Shown: piece by piece, positions 37,350 to 49,300 of the stretch | Layout of the letters: every line of letters starts with the position of its first letter | Numbering within the stretch: position 1 is the stretch's first letter | From: Branchiostoma floridae | Lineage: Eukaryota > Chordata > Leptocardii > Amphioxiformes > Branchiostomatidae | Length of the DNA: 64,000 nucleotides | Reading direction: 5' to 3' | Assembly (NCBI RefSeq): GCF_000003815.2 | Contig: NC_049988.1 | Coordinates: forward strand, 4,679,492 to 4,743,491 | Translations under genes and position numbers: made by a program | Notes under the pieces: generated by a model | Seen by the model: the letters and a program-made list of their open reading frames with translations, nothing else | What the model was told of the DNA's origin: nothing | The model's database searches: none

Positions 37350-40300
37350 GCACACTACGACAGTGACCCCTTCAGCTAAGCGGCGGCTATCATTATTCAA
37401 CTAATATCCAAACGTAACTACATCTGGAGGCGACCCCATCTATAGCATATCCGAGCATTTGTGTGTGTGTGTGGGGGGGGGGGGACAAAAAGCAAAAGCA
37501 TACACACTGTATCAACATTTCAATTGTAAAGACCCGACAGTATCCTAAGATCTCCTAATAATTGGTGAACAAGGTACTAAAGAAGTGTATCAACTGACAA
37601 CTCGGGAAGTGCAACAACGTCACAAAGAATGGGACACGCTTTCCGGGCAGAATTCAGAAAAAAATTTTTCCTTGCAATCCCTGGTCTTTTCCTTATCAGA
37701 AACCAGGTATCCGTTGGTAATGTACAAAATATGTTTCCTCCTACTAATTGCAGTTTTCGTTAGGAGAAAAATGCCAGTTGAAGTGTCGGTATGTCTTCAA
37801 AACACGACCCTGCGGGGTTTTGGCTGCGGCCACGTGTCCAGACGACGCCAGCGACCAACCGATACACAAAGATACATGCGCAGTCGCCGCCAGTGGTACT
37901 CAACGCCTCGTAGACAGCAGTCTGTGTCTTAGGCCATGTTGATTTCATTATGTGGATGACACATTCTGGGAAAACCCAAAACTGATGCGAGCTTGTGAAT
38001 AAAAAAAAGAGTTTGGCAAAAACGTTACCTTTATCAAGAACTCTTTAGTAGTGGTCAGGAAGATAATGACTAAGCATACATAGTATGGTTCACAGTAGAT
38101 TCTTATTTTTCTTCTTTTACATCTTCTTTGACCTTGAAATTCGCGTACTAGTGTGACATTAGCAAACGTTTTCCGACTTACGTACGGTTTTCAGCACGGT
38201 CGAAAATTCTTTTTTTGTGGAAACGGCTGAATATTGATGCCATACAAAAAAAATCAAATCAGCATGGCCTTATAATGTTACACACAGGCAAAGGGAAACT
38301 GAGAGGACGAATCGGGGACATTAAGTCTTCATTAGGCACAGGCGCCCGTCGTCTGCTAATTCTGGCGCGAGATCGTCTGCCAGAGATGTCGGGGAGCACC
38401 CTCAATAACGACCCCCTACGTCCTACACACCACCTGCCTGATGTGACAAACCATCGTAGAGTAACCGTGATAGCTTTGATTTCTCTGTTAAAAAGAGTAC
38501 CACTTTATAATTCAAATACATGAACAGTAGTCCCTTCAAGCAGGTTCTTTTCAAAAATTGCAAGACGGCTGCTGAAAAAACATTAATGCAGTTTACTCTT
38601 CGCCACTCCGGGAGAGCTAGAGATCTGAAGGGGAAGTTGTTAGAAGTCCTGGCGGGACGTGAGTTATAAATCCGGGCGTCTCTGCTGCTTGACTTCCCCC
38701 CGCAGGTCGGCAACAAACACCCACCAGGGCCATACTGGTAGGGAATTAGAGATATCCGGTTCGGTGAAGGTTGGAGTAAGCCTAAATAGAGTTTCTCAAG
38801 GTTAGCCAACCATCAGGTCGCTAATGAGGATACCTAGGGGATCGCTTTCATCAATAGTGGGTGGAGAAGGGTTGGGGAGGGGGGCTGTGTATTAGAGCAT
38901 GTATAAGAAGGGGAGTAGACTAGTACTTTGGGCTTTTGCAGTCAATCTTGGAATAAAGTTTCTGTGAGGCTAGTTCAGGCAAAACCTTAACCTCAAGTAC
39001 CCTGTGAATACACCTTCCTTCCGAGTTATAACAAACCACATGTTAGATGGCATCCCTTGCTTTAAACTTTTTGTGTATCAATAAACAAGATACAGACATG
39101 AAGAGAGAAAGACGACAAATGGTATTCTGTATTTTTGTTTTTGTTTGCTTGTTGTTGTTTTTCTTTTGTTCATAATACAGGAATGAAAGGCTTGGCATGA
39201 GTCGCGCCAGGATTTTCTATTTTAAAAACTCTTGTTACATTCGCCATATCCTCTGTTTTGGCCCTGATGTATTTGTTTGTTTGTTTGTTTAGTTGGTTGC
39301 TTGGTTGTCTACTCTAGCATTAGGCGTAGTGCAATGCTTCTGAAAGATGACAGAAAATCAAACTATGACAGCTTCCTTTTCCAAAGTTCTTGTTACATTC
39401 GCCATATCCTCTCACTGTTAACATCAATGCCTCTGGTTTTTCCATATTGTGTTTATTTGTTTGTTTGTTTGTTTGTTTACTGTAGTATCAAGCGTAAAGA
39501 AATGTCTCTGACAGTAAGCCAAACTATAATCGTGTCCTTTACCAATAGTAGGGTTAAATCACCACTGGGACGGATCCGGCAAAACAGCTGCAAGGACATA
39601 GTCCATAACCCCGAAATTTCACCAGCTTTCCTCACGTAAAGCCCTGCTATACGCCCACGTGAAACCCTTTTGTCAATCTTCCTTATTCTCTTAATACTTT
39701 TTACTCAGAGTTCTTCCCACAGACAATTCCCAGTTGTTTAGATACACATTGTCATATTTGTACTCTTAGATCAAATTATGACTATGTCCTAACTACATCA
39801 AATATATTTTAGTGAATTCCATTCTGTATACTTGAATTATGCTATTCAAGAACCAACCATTACAAACGACGGTGCCGAAAATTTGACCGAACTGGTATAG
39901 AAACTAACTTTTTATGATGTTAAACTTAGATCGTTTCTATACTGCAGTGAGAAAATGGCGGTGTTTATTCAAGAACCAACCATGACAAACGACGGTGCCG
40001 AAAATTTGACCGAACTGGTATAGAAACTAACTTTTTATGATGTTAAACTTAGGCCACAGCAAGTAAATTTTATGGATGACATCCGCGCGCTCATTAATTT
40101 TCGCCTTTTTTTTCTTCTTCAGGGAAGGCCGGATAGACGAAAATGGGTAAAGATTGTGTTGTACCCTAATTATTGAATGTAAAATTGACACTAGATACTC
40201 TGTAGCATTGACTGTAGTTGCAGAGGTGCAACTTGATAGTTAGTTGGAAAAGTGGCACAACTATGGAAGCTATGAGTGTAGTTACCAACATGGTTAATGA

Positions 40301-43300
40301 TACCAGTCTACCACACTAGTGCCACTTTAACTGGTGCACTTCTTAAATACAGAAATGCATGCCTTGTTGACTGTGATGCCATATTTTGTCACTTAAAGTC
40401 TTGTTACAACGTCTATTTTGAAAATATGCCATCTTGTTTTTTTTGCCCATCTTGTTTTTTTTTCGTCCTATCTCATTATTTTTGCAGTCTGCAGAGGATG
40501 TCATCCATAAAATTTACTTGCTGTGGCCTTAGATCGTTTTTTATACTGCAGTGAGAAAATGGCGGTGTTTATGAAAGCATTACAGGAATACTAACGACAC
40601 CCCGAAATAAACCTACCGTAGACGTGGACGAAAGGGGATCTCTACACAAAGAAGTCCCCGTTTAGTTGCGGTGGGATACAATGTGTCGACCTGCTCGTGT
40701 CAATGTACAGGCGACTCACAGCTATCAAGAAATATATCAATCCGCTTTTCGAATCAAAACGGACTTTTTCATTAACCTATAACTCATAGGGCACCCTTGT
40801 GGTTAAAATTTAGAGAAAATGCTGCCAATTAATACTGTAATATCGTATATCATTTACACAATTTCGGAATCCTATTGATATGACAGGAAAATAAGTTGGC
40901 GACTATTATCATCATGTACCTTTATCACTGTCTATTACTTTACTTTAATATTTATAGTTTATAATCGTTTACAATTAATATCATAGGGGATCGGAGCAAT
41001 GCCTCTGTTTTGGCATTATCGACAATATCATTAGGCAACCAAGCAACGCTCGAGCTTTATTAATATTATTCATATGGCGTTTTTACTATATTTCCATGCG
41101 CAAGGGTATTGTTATGCCCCTTTTCCACTAGGACGGCGCTCTCGCCTAAGATTCGACATATCACTCAACGAAGTGTATAGAAAAGAAAAGAAACTAATTA
41201 AATAATCTTCTTACAGGCACACTTTTACGTTTTGTATGATATACCCAGCGTGATGATTACACATAATCATATTTAGGTCGCAGTGAGAGCGCAGCGCGAT
41301 CGCCGTCTAGTGGAAAGGGGGCATAATGAGAAGGGCCACAGCAAGTAAATTTTATGGATGACATCAGTCGCGCATTAATTTTCACCTGATTTCAGAAAAA
41401 AAACAAGAATTTTTTTCTTCTGCAGGGATGGTCAACATGACGATAAAGTACCAAAATGAGCCAATTATATTGTGTTGTAGCCTAATAATTGTACTTGTAG
41501 ACGTGACACTTGCGAGGTACCCAGGACTGTAGGACTGTAGTTGTAGAAATGAGACTTATTGGGTAGTTGTAAAAGTGACACCAATATGGAAGCTATGAGT
41601 GTGGTTACCAACTTTGTTGGTGATGCCAGTCTACCACATTGGTGTCACTTTTACCACACCAGTACATGTCTTAAATACAGGAATGAATGCTGGTTGGCTC
41701 TGATACCATGTAATTAATTCTTTTTACAACAGTCATCACAACTTTATGGTGCTTATTTTTGAAAATGTAGCCATCTTGTTGTTGTTTTTCACCCATCTTG
41801 TTGTTTTTCGCCCTATCGGACTATTTTATTAATCTGCAGAGGATGTCATCCATAAAATTTATTTGCTGTGGCCTAGTGATACAAGTAGAAGAATGAATCG
41901 TTTTTGTCTAGAGGAAGCATCTCATCAACATTCCATGTACTTTGGGGGAGTTTGAGCTGATAATGAGACCCACGTGTGGTGAGAAACCATCACCAAACGA
42001 CGCCAAAGGCACTAGAGTCCAGTACACCAGCCGCTTCTCGCGTTAGCTTCATCAAAGGGCGGTATTTGGCAGAGAATCAACATCGCCCATTGAAGTACAA
42101 CGCCTCCTTAAAATTCCCTCCTCTCCCTGTCTTCTCGGGGAAGAACACCAGCTGTCGTCTTAGAAGACATGACGTGTGTAAGACGGGGCTGTCTCGTCTC
42201 AAGACATGTCCCCACTCTTTCAAGTTGACCGGCGTTTGTTGTTAGAACACGCGCCACTTGGGCTAAAGTGTCGAGGGGGCAAAACCCCCGTTTTGTGTAT
42301 AGGACCCAGGAAGCGTTGTTTGCTCCCAGTACTAAGCGAGCGTTGCACAAATGTTGTTTTCCTTATCCGCTCCCCAGCCAGTTTAAGGGTATCGTCTTCT
42401 GTCGGCGAGCTACTTAAGGTTTTGCCCACAACAAACATCAGTTATAGACACTGTGGCTATCATAGTAATTACAACAAGACAACAAACCCTCAAGCTTTCT
42501 TTCAACCAAAAACGCTTCACGGCCACAAAGACACATCACAGAGATATCAGTTTCTTTTATTTGCTATAGTAGAAATTATAGCATGAAAAGGCTTTATAAC
42601 TGTATCAAATGCGCTAAGGGTCTTCAAAGAAAAGTCTTCTATGACTTTGATACCGGTGGGGACAAAGGGACTTCTTTATATACTTCAGGGAAGCATAAAA
42701 ATTACTTCTTTATAGACTTCAGGGAAGCATATCGTTAAGACGCTATCTTTCATGTCAAACATGAAGGTAAGCTTACAAATGCGCTACGCAAATAAGTGGC
42801 GGCTACTTCTTAGGGAAGCGTCCCGCTTTGATCGTAAGTCACCCAGGTTTGAACTGATGTATCCTTAATATAATAAACACACTCTTCCACAACGGGTACC
42901 TGCTGGAATCTAGGACATCGGGATACTGTAAATGCAGAAACTTTCGCGGTGGTTTAATGTTCGCGGTTTTCGCGGTGGCCGCTTCACCGCGAACTTAAAA
43001 CCACCGCCAACATTTTTCCATGGCAGTAAGAGACTACAGTGCGTGGTGATACTGCGAATTTAAAACCACCGCGAAAAGTCCTTTTCCGCTACCGCGAAAT
43101 TAAATCCTCGCGAACTTGAATGTATTTACAGTAATGTACCATTGATTGTATATTCCCAAAAGGGAGGGGGCACATGTAAGCCTCCAAGCATATTTTAAAG
43201 ACTGAATTCTTCCTTTTTTTTTCTAGGTCTCATGTTTGACAAAAGCGAGAAGATACAAAAAAGAACTATTTTGACTTCGAGTTCCAACAAAACATGACAG

Positions 43301-46300
43301 AATATTGCTTGGAGATTGGTACACAGACACAGTTCAAATTTTGTATACGTTCCTTGTTGTTTGAACGTAGTTCAGCATAGATTGATGGACGGGATTGATT
43401 TAAGTAATGTTACAGGTTAAATGTATAATTTGACGAGTATCATTGATTTGAAATGGTGAAAAATGGCGGAGTGATATATTCTTCAGGCACTGATACGCAC
43501 TTAACGTACCATTTTTTAAAAAAATTTTTCAAATGTTCTTTCAAACTTTTTGAATGATTTAAGGAATAAAAACAACCATGTGCCCTCTGGAAACTCAGAC
43601 ACAAACAGGGACTTGCAGCATTACGCTATAAACATGGCCGAACGCTTAACACCCAAATGAAGACTTAAAACCGACACATATGCAAGTGCTTCGTAGAGCT
43701 GCCATATGTTATATGTGGATTTTGACTTGTGGTATTTCAGTATTTGTCTTCATCACTAAGTCTGCCTTCTAAGTACTTAAACATCATTCTCTTCACATAA
43801 ACGCTTCCTTTTGCGAATGATTCTTGAAACACATGTATAAACATCTTTCTGTTAGCAAATAGCGGTCTATACGTGTTGGTCTGTGTGTACGTTCTGTTAA
43901 GTGTATCTTTTTTAAGAAAGAGTTGCCGCTAACGGACACAGAAAGACCAGCTCCCCTGCGTAGAGGATCAAACGCCCGTCCACATGATCAAGTACGGCTC
44001 GGTGGAAAGCCGATAGCCGGGGCGAGAGGTTGAATCAATAGAGCGGGGATGTTTTCTCTGATGCGGTGTGTTTGTTTTGATGCGGTGGCTGAACGTGCCC
44101 GCCATGCACTAACGCACTTGGGGGGGGATTCGGTGCCATAAGCATGAAGCCGCAGTATTTGTAGAGTAACAAAATAGTTGTAAGAACGCTTATGAGAAAA
44201 AAATACCACTGTGACGCCTGCTTGCTTTAGATTTTAAGTTACCCTCTATGTATGATCATAATGATTGATTGTATACTATACGTATAATACACACATGTAC
44301 AATACGTACTATTTTTGCCGCAGTATTTGTAGAGTAACAAAATAGTTGTAAGTACTCGTCTGGGGAAAATGCCACAGTGTCGCTTGTTTGATCAATTTTA
44401 AGTTGCACTCTATAAATAATCATAATAGTTGATTATGTACTAAAATGCAATACGTGCACGTGCTACTTTTGTCTTTCTGTTATTTTACCAAGACGACTAT
44501 ATGTAGAACATGATGTTTTCTTTTTTTCTCCCATTCATTGTACCTCAATTATTTATACATTTCAGTTTTGTCCTTCTGTTAGTTTACCAAGACGACTCAT
44601 ATGATGTAGAATATAATATTTTCTTTCTTTCTTTCTTTCTCTCATTCATTTTCCCTCATTATTTTAGTTCTTCCAATTCTACTTTACGGTCCTTTCTTGT
44701 TCCTATACTGATGTAGAGTTTTCCTTGGATGAATTTTAAAAGGCCCCCGACAGCCTTTCAACACAAGGCCAACCCTCGCCGCCCAACACCTGCGGCATGG
44801 GATCAGAGGAAAACAAACACGGCTTGCCGAAAAAACAGCCGGAGGGGGGCATACAGCTGACTACTGGGCTTTGCTGTCGAGCTTTAGAGCCACAGCGTTG
44901 ATATGTGTGGCCGCATTTTCGCGGATTAACACCACACAACTTCTATAATCACGCGATTAGGAGCGCCGCCTATGGGGACATGGTTGAGCCGACGTCCGTC
45001 ACAGCAACACGTCACCGGAACGTACTGCGCCTGCGCGAAAAGTATAGATATGCTAAACCCCCGGTTTACTAAAGGGCCGCATTTAAGAAAGTACGTGCGT
45101 ATATAAGGGTAAAACTCCGTGTACGTTTTACACGAAACCATGTCTCTAACATATACTGTGCAACAAGCGGACTTTTAATGCAACGTTCACCAAACCAAGC
45201 CCCAAACTACCAGGGTTTGCGCAGGCGCAGTACGTTCCGGTGACGTGCTCGTCACAGCAGATCTCGAACTGTAAAAAACGGACAACGTTTTGAATATGTT
45301 TCAATCTTTGGTCGTTTTCAAAAATTTTGTAACGTTACATTCTACAATGAACTTTAATATATTGCATTCTTGTAAATTCCTTGTGCTCCCGGCTATGAAT
45401 TTTGAGGCGTCGAATCTCCTTTAATACTTAGGAGTCCTTGACCATGTTCATTCGCGTAGACCAAAAACTGTGTTGTCCTTACTTGTACAATGCATATGCT
45501 ATCAGTGACCTCAAGGTTTGGAAAAAGATTTGGAAAGGTAGTTGATATCTAGTGTAGAACGATTATGATATTAAGTATTTTTGCCAATCAATAAATAAAT
45601 AAGAGGAACCATTGAAGTGAGTCCTTTATTTTCATTGGTTCTAGAAAAACGTTTTTTTTTCGTCCGAACGTCATCAGTCGGAAGCAAAAGCCAAACCGCC
45701 CCCCTCCCCTTTCAAGTTTTCAACAAGGCATACCGGGAAATCCTTGCCAGCGGCAGGCTTGTTTTAATTGAGTGCTGACATGTGTCGGTCTGCCTTTGTT
45801 TATGGGATTGAAATGTCAATCCGATAATGATCCAATTATGTCAAACTAATGCTAATCGTTGGCCTACATACCGGGAAAGCCGGATCGTTTCTTCATGCCG
45901 GGGCGGCTCTTTTTTGTTAGGGACACGATCTGCTTGGCACCATGACACCATCCAGAAAATTTGATACGAGTGAACATAGCAGAACATCAAAATCCTACGA
46001 TTCTACCTACCGGAAATCCGTTCACAGTCCGCATAGCAGCGTCAATGTTGAAACTGGTGCTAAGTTTCGCCATGGCCAACTATTATAAATAGCCTGGGTA
46101 CCATCCAATTTCTACCGTGGCTCCACGAAACTAGCAAATGCAACGAGCCCCGGTAGAAATCGAATGGTAATTTTTTTAGGTTAGAGAGTACAGAGAGCCC
46201 CCCGGTAGAAATTGTTTGGTGCCCAGGCTAAACTAGAGACAAAACTAGCTCTGAACAACAAGCAATTTCTTCTTGAACCTAAAGTCATGAATCAGAAACA

Positions 46301-49300
46301 TACAACCATCGCTGATAGAGACGGGGGACGCCATAAGCTATCTGCAACATTTGATCTACTGCTCAATGAGTCAGCCTGTTTAGACTATCATTTAATTGTC
46401 CCTAGTAATTCAGAATCAACATATATTTTTGGATAGTTGTGATGCTGCTATATGACTGTGAGAAGTTTGCCCAGTTGGCAAAATTTTGATGTTTTGGTAT
46501 GTTCAGATTCAGCTTCATTGGTCCTTGACATGGCAAATGACGTTGTTAATGCCACGTGAAATGTGCCAACGAATTACATTTCATAAAATCCTCGGTAATA
46601 TTACAATTCAGAAACATACATAATCACATTTTGTTGCTAAAGCTAAACACTGGTTTAGATATACCAATGACGGAGAGACAAAGTGGATATAACTATGCCC
46701 GCAAGCAATAATGCACGTAGAATTTACAAGAAGAAAGTAGTTGCATGTATTTTCTACACAGGTGGAGTACTAGTGACTTATTGCCACAGAATCACCATCT
46801 TGACAGAGCAATTTTATTGCTCTTCGAACTAAGCAGAGCTCAATGGATTTTCATGTTCATCCATTTTGTTGGAAGCCCGTTTGTAACGAATGTATTTTTT
46901 GTATATTTGTGCTCAAACAAGCTAAGTACAGGTTGCAGTGCTAGTGATAAGGTACAGATTTGATATTGGAAAAATGTATCTTATCACCTCTACATATACT
47001 AATACATTCTAGTATGTACAAGTTCAACTTCTTCTCGCTTCTTAAAACAGTTATAAACATAAGGATAGATGGAATCAATCATGTATGGTTTATCTAATTG
47101 CATGAGAAACATGAATTTTTCCGTGGTATTCAAGTATCGGAAATTAGGAAACATATGTTGTATATTTTCAAAAAGGACGTTTCCTTCGTTGTTGCAATAA
47201 CTAACTGTAGAATCGCTTATTTTCGCAGTGGGTGAATCCCCGGTGGAAGCGTACCCCGCCACCCACAAACTGTCCATCCGGAACTTCATCGTCAACACCT
47301 GTCGTCACCCCACCTGCGTGGAAACACTCGTCATTTACCTGAACAGTCCCGCAACCAACGACGACGAGATGCTCCTCTGGGACAAAGATGGCGACGGACA
47401 GGTACGATATTTTTTTGTTTTGTTTATTTTCAAACACCTGGGTGGCCTATTCAGTGTAGAGAAACTGGTTTTCAATAGGGACCAGTATTTACATACATAT
47501 TACAAAGAAAATGAAAAGACATACACTTCGGAACGTATAAATACAAATGAAACATGAAAGACGGCAGACAAATCAAAATCACAATTCATAAATCCGATCC
47601 AGGTCTACAATTTGGTCAGAAGACGGTAGAACAACCCCTATTTCCTTGTGTTGCCATAATTATCATTTTTGGTTAGATGTTACCATTTTTTAAAATTTAG
47701 GTATAAAATATCTGATATGAGTTTCTGCTATGTTTTCTTGTTTCGGTGTTTTAAAAGCCCATGTGGGCTGGGTGAGACTTGCGGTCGTGAGACACGTAAA
47801 TAAACATTCAGATAGATTCGTCTTTGGTTTATTCACACACAAGCATCAGCCTAAGTTCGCGTTACGAAAGCGCCCCCTTATTATTAAATGCAACCCAAAA
47901 TTGCACGAACTAACGTTGGTATGCTTTCATCGTGAGTACTCATAAAGCGACCAATTTCAGAGCGTTCTTTTAATGCCCAGCTGTCGGACATCGATTTAAA
48001 ACTACAACTGAACAAAGAAAACATAAGTGGATAACAATAGTGTGTAAGACACTAGCCTCGTTCGCAGTCGTCTTGGAGTGCCAACTTGGGGGGGGGGGGG
48101 GTCACGATTATCAAAATGACGTCCAGGAGAGAATGTTTTACTGTAAAAAGCGCACTTCTTAAAAAGATAACCACCGTCATTGGAAGAAGGCACGAGCGAG
48201 GTAATAACGAAATAGTTTTGCACTGCAAAGTACAAGCTGCATATCCGGACAAAACCATTGATCCATTCACACAAGGAAGGCACCCTACAAAAAGTTGTTG
48301 TAGATTATAGATTTCTTTCTTCCACAACTGGATAAAAACGGACATTTATTTCGGACGTATCGAGTGACATTCATCAGATGATGATTATTATGACATCCAT
48401 CACTCTCCATCACTTCAGTGTCACTAGAATGAACTGGCAGAAATTATTTAATGCATTGCCAAGCACATCTAACTAGAATTGACTCTGCCAGTTTATTCTA
48501 GTGACGCTGAAGAAGAGTGATGGATGTCGCTCTAAACGTCCGGAAAGAAATCTCCGTTTTTATTCATTTATAGAGATTGAATTGTATTTAGATTTTGTTT
48601 ACCTGGACGTCTTACCTTCATAAACGTATCATATTTCTTTATTACCTGTTAGGCACTGTTTAAGACGCGCTGTACTCTATATTTCAGGCCTCGAAGTCTG
48701 AATCTTACAAAGTGTCCGAGTTTTTGGAGGACATTGAGAACTGCCTAGCCCGAAGAGTGTTTGTCTTCGTGGACCAGAGCTACTCGGGATCATTCGTCGA
48801 CAAACTTCGGGCGTCACGAAGACACACGAACGTCGCCGTCTTCGTCAGCAGCAAGGCGAACGAATACTCGTGGAATACCGAGTTTACGATGAGATGGGTG
48901 AACGCCTCTCATACAGAATGTATCGGCAGGATACACAAGGTAATATCTTTTCGTGTTTCCCTAACGACACCTAGCGATCATACATGAAACTACACAGACG
49001 AAATCACAACAGGGCGTATGAAAACAACTGTTATCTACAACTGGGTTACAATTTTGGTATCAAAAAAGATCGTATGCAAAAAATAATTGTAATAGTTTGA
49101 CGTGTGCTTGCACTGAATCTCGACATAGATGTATTTCATTTTACATTTCTTTTTCAAAAATGTTTTTGTTTCTTTTTGCAGTTTTCACGCTATTGGATAT
49201 CATCACAAGTCGACATGGCAGAGGGCGCTCCGGGAGTCGCCAACACTACCATATTTGGAGCTCCCTGTGACGTCATACCACCATATACGGACCACGAGCT

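Noticed and set aside
37748-37942. An additional exon between exons 2 and 3 of the C13-like gene
   Set aside because: Exons 2 and 3 already join in phase within a continuous fold, and this frame ends in a transposon without a donor.
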